Positions 57,971-64,000 of a stretch of DNA of 64,000 nt are shown here, one piece after another. Location: assembly GCA_020746875.1 (NCBI GenBank), contig JAGTJL010000008.1:248001-312000 (forward strand), read 5' to 3'. The notes under the pieces were generated by a model, which saw only the letters and a list, made by a program, of their open reading frames with translations, was not told the origin of the DNA and did not search any database. How positions within the stretch are numbered: position 1 is the stretch's first letter; the number at the start of each line of letters is the position of its first letter. Position numbers and translations under genes: made by a program. The stretch is from Rhexocercosporidium sp. MPI-PUGE-AT-0058 (Eukaryota; Ascomycota; Leotiomycetes; Helotiales).

Positions 57971-58935
57971 CTAGTCTGGCTCTAACATGCCAGAAACTGA
58001 AACGATCTGCGCCACCATTCTTGGATCTTCCATGAACTGGTTCGTCAATTCCTTGTAAATACCCGGGGCTTGTATTGGCTTCAACCTCAATTGTCTCAAT
58101 CATCAATCGCAAGCACAACTCTCTCCCCATCATTAATTTGGTTGTGAGAAAATCAGTCTCACTACCAGCAACAAATACAGAAACTTACCATGCCTAGGAT
58201 TCCACTCAGCATCCAACGCTCCCTCTCATCCGGCTCATGTGGTGCAAGCGCCAACTCCGCAGAACACAAAACTGCCTGCCGGATATAATCTACACAATGT
58301 ATGAAATGGAAATGCCAGTCCCCTAGGAGGATGTTATCCGGAATTTGCTGTGTAGTATTCAGGACGATGCCAGAGAAGATGCGCGTCATCATGTAGACGC
58401 AATGGAGTTGGTGTATCATGGATCTGGCGAAGCAGGTATTTGTTGGGCCTGAGATGGCGCGGCCGGTTCTGGGGGGCATGAATGTGTTCCAATGGGTGAT
58501 AGTTAAGGGGTCGAAGAATTTTGTGGTGTTGAAGGGAGCGAAGAGGGGGTCGGAACTGAATTTTGCAGCAATAGTTAGGACTGAGATGAATTGTTAGTGT
58601 TCCATTGGATTAGTTTTGGTGAATGTTGTAGATGTTGGACCAGCTCCTGTGTAATCTCCTCCAACCTACCAAGATGCAAAAGTTGACTTCTGTTCGCTCT
58701 ATTCTTGCCGTAGGAAAATTAGGAGAGCGATGATTACGAGCAGTAATGAGGTATCTAGTATCTATAGATATAACGTGAGATTCCACATGCAAGTCTCCCA
58801 CTTCAACTTCCTGCGGTGCTGTGAGGGCATTTCATGTCCAATTAAGGATTCATCGACTTCAGTGGCCGAGAAAGAGTCATCGTGATCGTGCTTCTTCGTC
58901 GTGTAGACATTCTTGTAAATTTGATGCGATTCCAT
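57971..58935 (-). pseudogene. Decayed DUF3328 (UstYa-like) protein gene
   Basis: The C-terminal half carries the two family motifs, HQLHC (about 58410) and HFIHCVDYIRQ (about 58300), plus APHEPDERERWMLSGILGM before a GTAAGT donor. DUF3328/UstYa proteins are copper-dependent oxidases or cyclases of RiPP and cyclic-peptide pathways in fungi. The N-terminal part from ATG 58935 has the usual polar tail, a transmembrane-like LLLVIIALLIFL and GGDYTGAG. It is broken by three in-frame TAG codons (58762-58764, about 58688 and about 58661) and a TAA near 58600. A last piece near 58060-57974 (ELTNQFMEDPRMVAQ) may be the final exon. No RiPP precursor or partner gene is seen nearby. Confidence 0.65.
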
Positions 58936-59585
58936 GGTAAAAATCTAAGGAAATGACCCAAATCAAGGCTGTGTTTAGTCTTTCGAATCTTGAAGTCAAA
59001 AAAGTGCTAGGGAAGAGGAACAGGGAAGAAGATAAACCGCAACGCCGCAACCTGGTATAATATGTTTTCTAGGCTAGTCTTGCCGACTTTCTGACCACAT
59101 AGACTTTATCGTATATTATTCGACGTCGTCATGTCATCGATAGTTTCGGGTCAGGCGTTCAGGCTTGAGATATGATGTTTCCAAACATGTAGCGTCGCAC
59201 GATTGTGGATAAGTGATATGCGATACGGGATGTTGTTCCCCACATGTTTGGAAAACGTGTGCAAACGGCAAAATAGGCTTGCAAACCTTCATAGTAGAGG
59301 AAAAACTAGTAATCATAGAGTATTCTGATAGGGCCATGAGAAAGATAATTGAAATAGGCATATGTCGTGTTATATACTGCAACTGCGATCAGCAAAGTCT
59401 GGGCGAAGAACTTTGCGAACGTCAGACCCGGCATTCTGTAACGGTTCAAAACAGATAGATCATAGCAGGAGTCCCAGTTGATCATGAGAGTATGTCGAGG
59501 AAGACATTCTCCTCTCGGCGACAGTCTTACAGCATCTAAAAGTTGCTTTACTCAGCCCTAGCGACTTTCCACAAATACGAGTTCA
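58936..59585. other. Spacer between DUF3328 relic and GH131 gene
   Basis: No coding signal. A gapped inverted-repeat look is present at 59180-59250 (TTTCCAAACATGT and ACATGTTTGGAAA), possibly a fold-back or small repeat relic. Confidence 0.4.
59183..59254. repeat. Inverted repeat of about 13 bp
   Basis: TTTCCAAACATGT at about 59180-59192 is the reverse complement of ACATGTTTGGAAA at about 59242-59254. The loop is roughly 50 bases. It could be a MITE-like relic or chance; no target duplication is evident. Confidence 0.4.
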
Positions 59586-60659
59586 CTACGGACTTAGACT
59601 GATGCACGAGTTCGAGCTGCTATCTTCCTCAAAGATTCCACCAAAGATAACCCCTTCATTGATACCAGAAGGTTGCTTTCCACTCTTCGTGATGTCCGAG
59701 CCAGGATTAACTGGCTTCTTCAAGATGCCGAAATGGTATTGTCCTTGCCCCGCGATATTATTCGTGACGGCCTTACTGACTGAAGCCAGAGAAGTACTGC
59801 CTGTCGAATAGTACACCTGAGTGGTTCTATCGCAATTGAATTTAGCACCTACTTGAACTAGACTTGTTGCAAATTGCGAAACTAAAGATAGCTAACTCAC
59901 CCTTTCGCGAAATCCAACACGATCCCAAAATTATGCCACATGCCCGGCGTGAACCTCGTCGAGAAAATCGTACTAATCGGCTTTGTATTGACATTCCCCT
60001 GCAAGAAGAGCGTATCTGGATTCGCGCCCGACGGGTTCCCGCCGATGATGGTGCCATATTTGAGGACGATTTGGTTGGTGCTGTAGTCGCTGGATTCAAG
60101 AAAGAAGAGCTGGTATTCGTGTGCGGTGTCGAGGGGGCGGGCGGTGTCTTTCATGATGGAGAAGTGCATTGTTTTGGTGCCGGTTGTGGAGGCGTCGGTG
60201 CCGCTGTTGGAAAGGGGAAGAAGTTCAGCGCGGCGGAAACCGGTTTGCGAGTTGAAAATCGATTTATCGCTAGAAGGGAGGATTTAGTTGGGGATATTGA
60301 CGGGCGAGCTATGGGGATGTACTTTATTGTCACTTCGATTGCTTTTTTCCCAGTGGAGTCGAACTTTTTTGTCAGCTGTGGGATGTACGGCATGGATTTG
60401 GACCTTACGAGTGATGAGTTGACGGAAGGGAGTTGCAGCACACCGCTCCATTTCAGGTCTATAAATATAAGAATGAGATAGAATAGCTACTGTAGAAGTA
60501 CTTACTGGCACCCAGTACATACTGAGCATTGAATGGACTTGAACTGCTATCGAATGTTGCCAGTGTTGCGTCTTTGGGAACTCGTCCATCAAATTGAAGT
60601 GGGCATTTTTGTGCAGCAACACTTGCCACCAACACGAGTATCGAAATGGGATACATCAT
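59586..60659 (-). CDS. Secreted glycoside hydrolase family 131 beta-glucanase
   Basis: Five exons (60506..60659, 60409..60458, 60323..60363, 59901..60269, 59586..59826) give 284 residues. The signal peptide MMYPISILVLVASVAA is followed by QKCPLQFDGRVP, the usual mature start. GH131 enzymes cleave beta-1,3/1,6- and beta-1,4-glucans and are found only in fungi and oomycetes; many act on plant or fungal walls outside the cell. Family blocks visible are TGFRRAELLPLSNSGTD, HFSIMKDTARPL, YQLFFLESSDYSTNQIVLKYG, GMWHNFGIVLDF, GQGQYHFGILKKP and GINEGVIFGGIFEEDS. The Arg-Glu pair in FRRAEL and the His in MWHNF match conserved active-region residues. There is no carbohydrate-binding module. All splice junctions are in frame and no lesion is seen. 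Confidence 0.92.
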
Positions 60660-62135
60660 TCTTGAACATGGAGAAGAAAGAACAGAATTAACGGGCAGGA
60701 ATACGCAAAGTAAAAAGTTGGATTGAAAGAAAGGTTCTCAGGACAGCTTGCAAGATCTGCATGTGGGGACCCAAGCCAGGTATCTTTCAGCCTGTCGGTA
60801 ATCTGAGTGAGCCTGATTGCGAGCCATATGGAGCCAAGATACAATTGGAATGGATCTAAATCCTTTCTTGCTTGGATGAAGCTAGAACGGTCCAAGTAGA
60901 TTGATCGAGGCACGTGACCCATTTCCATCTACACTCCCTTTCTTGGTCTTCGGAATATAACATGCTCATCTAGGCATATGATGTCGTTTGTGTCAATCGA
61001 AATCGCGTGGGCGCTCCTTCGGCAGGTGAACGTAACAAATTTACGCAAAGAAAGTCTCTGTCATGAAATAAGCAGTGAAAGATCGACATGATGTTGACAA
61101 TATCTCCTTCAATATGGATATAAGAAAGCCACACCTTCCAATTGGACTCTTTACATGTCGTGCATCTCGTGAGTCGCATCCTTTAAAGTGATACTGAAAC
61201 CCCGCGATAAGTATTCAGGCTGCTGGTACTATTAATCTGGATAAAAGGTAGCATCATATGGGAATGAGATCCTGCATTTACACACAAGACGTGAAGACAA
61301 GCTTTTCGGATATACAACACCATACCTTAATGACAGCCGTGTGTTATTCGGGTACTAATTCCACCGTTTTGAATGTCTGTGTGTGCGCTGAATGGTTCAC
61401 GTGACGTTGAGATTCTGGGATTTCTCGACTAGATGGAGACGGCCTTCAAAAGTTGAGGCATCTAGACGCATGGCTAGAATCACCAATTGACATACTCGAG
61501 AGTTCATATGAGACAGAATTATTGTCATCAAAAGAAGTATTTTACAATTCCGAGCAAAGCTTGCTCAGAGCCTCCGAGGGAGGCGGCGTCGTAAGCGAAC
61601 TGGAAAAGGGGGCTAGCAGTGAACGTGAGGAAAACCTTCTCATATTCCCTCAATGTCAACAAAAGACATCGTGTTTCCTCAAATACGTTCCTTTGCCTTG
61701 AATGATTTGTACGCTTTGATTTTACTTACCTTCAAGCAAGTTCAAACCCATCCCCATCCAGACCATAGGTAGATGTATTCCACGTGATAGCCCCTGCTAG
61801 CAGGGATCTGGATAAGGTGCGCGGATTGTGCGGTGCGAGAATTGTGCGTTGCGATGATTATGCGGTGAATCGCCACAACCATCATCGAATTCATCAATAT
61901 CAGCCAGAATTATCAATCAAATGAATTTTCAGCGTACATCCGAGTTGTATGTGTGTGTCATAGGTGGAGATATAAGTCACAGACGTATTCACTTTTCTTC
62001 TCGCAGCTTCTCCCAATTCCAGTCCTGCTTTCCTTTCTACCTATACATCTCCAACTTCTCCCATCTCCATCTCGCCTTCCTTATCTACCCCAAGCCTCCA
62101 AGGCAAGATAAAAGCGAGTGCGACTATCATTTGCG
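60660..62135. other. Intergenic, promoter region of the second P1B ATPase
   Basis: No gene is supported. CACGTG cores occur near 60911, 61399 and 61781, and 61806-61870 has short repeats of GTGCG/ATTGTGCG. A CT-rich tract at 62000-62100 precedes the ATPase start. Confidence 0.45.
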
Positions 62136-64000
62136 ATGGCTTCGCTATCACCAGCAACCGCAGAGAAGATGTCTCATTCGACAGTCACACCAATTACAAA
62201 CATGGTTACGACTTCATTTATTCTGTCCAATCTCCATTGTCCATCCTGCGTGTCCCACATCCAAAATACACTATACGCCCTCGATCCTCCGCCAGCCACC
62301 GTATCACCATCTCTTGTCTCGTCTGTAGTCACCGTTGAACACAACTCGGTTTTACCAGTTGCAAACATTCAAGATGCATTGGAAAGCGCAGGCTTCGAAA
62401 TCTATGTAGTTTCACCAGACACTAGCCGTCCTTCATCCCGAACTTCAGCCGTAGGCTTTGACGGTGCAGACGGTTACCTCGATCAAGTTATCGATAGACT
62501 CACGTCAGACCAATATTCTCAGCGTGGGAGGAGTAGGAGACCATCCTCTCAGCACATTCAGCATTGCGAAGCGTGTAGACGAGACGTGGCTGGACAAGCT
62601 CACGATTTAAGAGCATCCTCATCTGCAGATCATGGAGCTACAAACAAGATGCACCCTTCCAAGGACCTCAAGCTGGTTACTATTGATTCGGTCGAGACGC
62701 AGGCCAGTTCAGGCATATGGCGAGCTTCTCTTGCTGTGGGTGGAATGACATGTGCTGCCTGCGTTGGGGCCATCACCGAGGAATTAGAGAAGAAAGAGTG
62801 GATTAGGAAGGTTATTGTTAACCTGATTTCGAACAGCGCGACTGTTGATTTTGTTGGAGAGGGCCACAAGAACGACATCGTCGAAGCCATTGAGGATATT
62901 GGATACGATGCAGCTATTGATAGCATTGTCGATACCAGCGTCGTTGAATCGAGAATACGAAGTGCGCAGCGCACTGTTGAGATCAAGTTAGATGGAATGT
63001 TCTGCGTCCACTGTCCCCCGCGTGTTCATGCGGCTCTCTCACATGCTTTTGGTAGCAAGGTCAAAATCGATAGACGAGTATCACTTCAGAACCCAGTTCT
63101 CGACATCACGTACACTCCTCGTGTACCCAGCTTCACTATCAGAGATATCATCGCTGTTATCGCGGCAGTGGACGAGGCTATCACTCCATCGATCTACCAT
63201 CCGCCGACTCTTGAGGAGCAATCTCGACAGCTTCATGCACGAGAGCAACTGCGAATCCTCATCAGAGTGACACTCACATTCATCATCGCTATCCCAACCC
63301 TGATCATAGGCATTATTTACATGAGTTTGGTACCTGGAGATAATCCAGGGAAGATGTTCTTGATGCATTCGTTGTACGCCGGAGTCAGCCGAGCACAATG
63401 GTCACTGTTTATCATGGCTACCCCAGTCTACTTCCTGTGCGCTGATGTATTCCACATCCGGGCTTTGAAGGAACTTCGCTCCATGTGGCGGCGTGGAAGC
63501 TCGACGCCTATGCTACAACGATTCTATCGTTTTGGAAGTATGAACATGCTCATGTCACTTGGTACTTCGATTGCATACATCTCGTCCGTTGCTCAGCTCA
63601 TCGCAGCTGGCGTCAACAAATCAAATCATGTGGAAGACAACGGTTTTTACTTCGACTCGGTCGTATTCCTCACCCTCTTCCTTCTGGTCGGTCGTCTCAT
63701 AGAATCTTACAGCAAATCTAGGACCGGCGATGCGGTAACAATGCTAGGAAAGTTGAGGCCAGCCGAAGCGTTGCTTGTTGAAGACCCAGATGTTTCCAGA
63801 CGCTCAAGTGGAGACACCCTCATTGACGGCATCCCAACCGGCGAACAAGTTTCCAATAGCCCACAACTTGGAATCTTAAAGCGTTTGAATGTGGACCTCC
63901 TTGAATATGGTGACATAGTCAAGATTCTTCATGGAGGATCCCCACCTTGTGATGGGACGATTATCCAGGGGGAGTCCAAGTTTGATGAGTCCAGTTTGAC
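62136..64000 (+). CDS. P1B-type copper ATPase (CrpA-like), 3' end beyond the window
   Basis: An uninterrupted frame from ATG 62136 runs off the window end after 621 codons. Three N-terminal metal-binding modules are visible: NLHCPSCVSHI (residue ~34), GGMTCAACVGAI (~206) and DGMFCVHCPPRV (~289). A hydrophobic pair follows (LTLTFIIAIPTLIIGIIYM, then the ATPVYFLCADVF region), then NMLMSLGTSIAYISS and VVFLTLFLLVGRLIESYSK, and the actuator domain begins (ILHGGSPPCDGTIIQG, FDESSLT). The catalytic Asp and CPC motif lie outside the window. The first module with LHCPSC is typical of CrpA-type copper-detoxification pumps rather than Ccc2 of the secretory pathway. That assignment needs the missing half. 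No lesions are seen. Confidence 0.9.
   Translation, partial: MASLSPATAEKMSHSTVTPITNMVTTSFILSNLHCPSCVSHIQNTLYALDPPPATVSPSLVSSVVTVEHNSVLPVANIQDALESAGFEIYVVSPDTSRPSSRTSAVGFDGADGYLDQVIDRLTSDQYSQRGRSRRPSSQHIQHCEACRRDVAGQAHDLRASSSADHGATNKMHPSKDLKLVTIDSVETQASSGIWRASLAVGGMTCAACVGAITEELEKKEWIRKVIVNLISNSATVDFVGEGHKNDIVEAIEDIGYDAAIDSIVDTSVVESRIRSAQRTVEIKLDGMFCVHCPPRVHAALSHAFGSKVKIDRRVSLQNPVLDITYTPRVPSFTIRDIIAVIAAVDEAITPSIYHPPTLEEQSRQLHAREQLRILIRVTLTFIIAIPTLIIGIIYMSLVPGDNPGKMFLMHSLYAGVSRAQWSLFIMATPVYFLCADVFHIRALKELRSMWRRGSSTPMLQRFYRFGSMNMLMSLGTSIAYISSVAQLIAAGVNKSNHVEDNGFYFDSVVFLTLFLLVGRLIESYSKSRTGDAVTMLGKLRPAEALLVEDPDVSRRSSGDTLIDGIPTGEQVSNSPQLGILKRLNVDLLEYGDIVKILHGGSPPCDGTIIQGESKFDESSL

Noticed and set aside
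1..64000. CRISPR array or prokaryotic operon structure
   Set aside because: No regularly spaced repeats, and the gene structure is clearly eukaryotic with spliceosomal introns.

Overview
The window looks like chromosomal DNA of a filamentous ascomycete (Pezizomycotina; Leotiomycetes/Helotiales is my best guess, not proven). Genes are separated by 0.3-3.7 kb. They carry many short introns (about 45-100 nt) with GTAAGT-type donors and CTGAC/CTAAC-type branch sites. The families are typically fungal: HET, Fung_rhodopsin (Pth11-like), DUF3328/UstYa, GH131, DUF3435 and serine-rich cupredoxin proteins. Most exon models below were assembled by hand by joining reading frames across visible splice sites. 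They are predictions without transcript support.

Region by region. 0.5-11.8 kb holds a single-pass membrane protein, a small unknown protein, a five-exon HpcH/HpaI aldolase and an eight-exon Pth11-like seven-helix protein, with long gene-free spacers. 12.1-12.9 kb is a broken alpha/beta hydrolase. 14.5-15.9 kb holds two convergent paralogous cysteine-rich secreted proteins. 17-25.3 kb is a conserved housekeeping block: a drug/metabolite-type transporter divergent from COX15 (heme A synthase), then cytosolic lysyl-tRNA synthetase and a class III aminotransferase. 25.9-38.2 kb contains a cupredoxin wall protein, a TMEM53-like protein, a cytochrome P450, a six-exon 5'-nucleotidase-like phosphoesterase and a YeeE/YedE sulfur-compound transporter.

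39.4-60.7 kb is accessory in character. It has a dead FAD oxidoreductase, an intact HET-domain gene and a large PCA1-like heavy-metal P1B ATPase with a cysteine-rich N-terminus. These are followed by a decaying SRPK-like kinase, a small secreted cysteine-rich protein, a charged low-complexity gene split by two in-frame TAA codons, an AT-rich RIP-like island, a decayed DUF3435 tyrosine-recombinase-like gene, an intron-containing tRNA-Pro, a decayed UstYa-like (DUF3328) gene and an intact GH131 glucanase. The window ends inside a second P1B copper-type ATPase with three CxxC metal-binding modules.

The most interesting signals are these. (1) A cluster of pseudogenes surrounds a DUF3435 recombinase relic next to metal-efflux and HET genes, which would fit an old, eroded Starship-like element, though this is unproven. 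(2) The lysyl-tRNA synthetase has a retainable terminal intron that would encode a hydrophobic tail anchor. (3) The convergent secreted-protein pair shares an intron layout while one copy has lost its C-terminal cysteine region.
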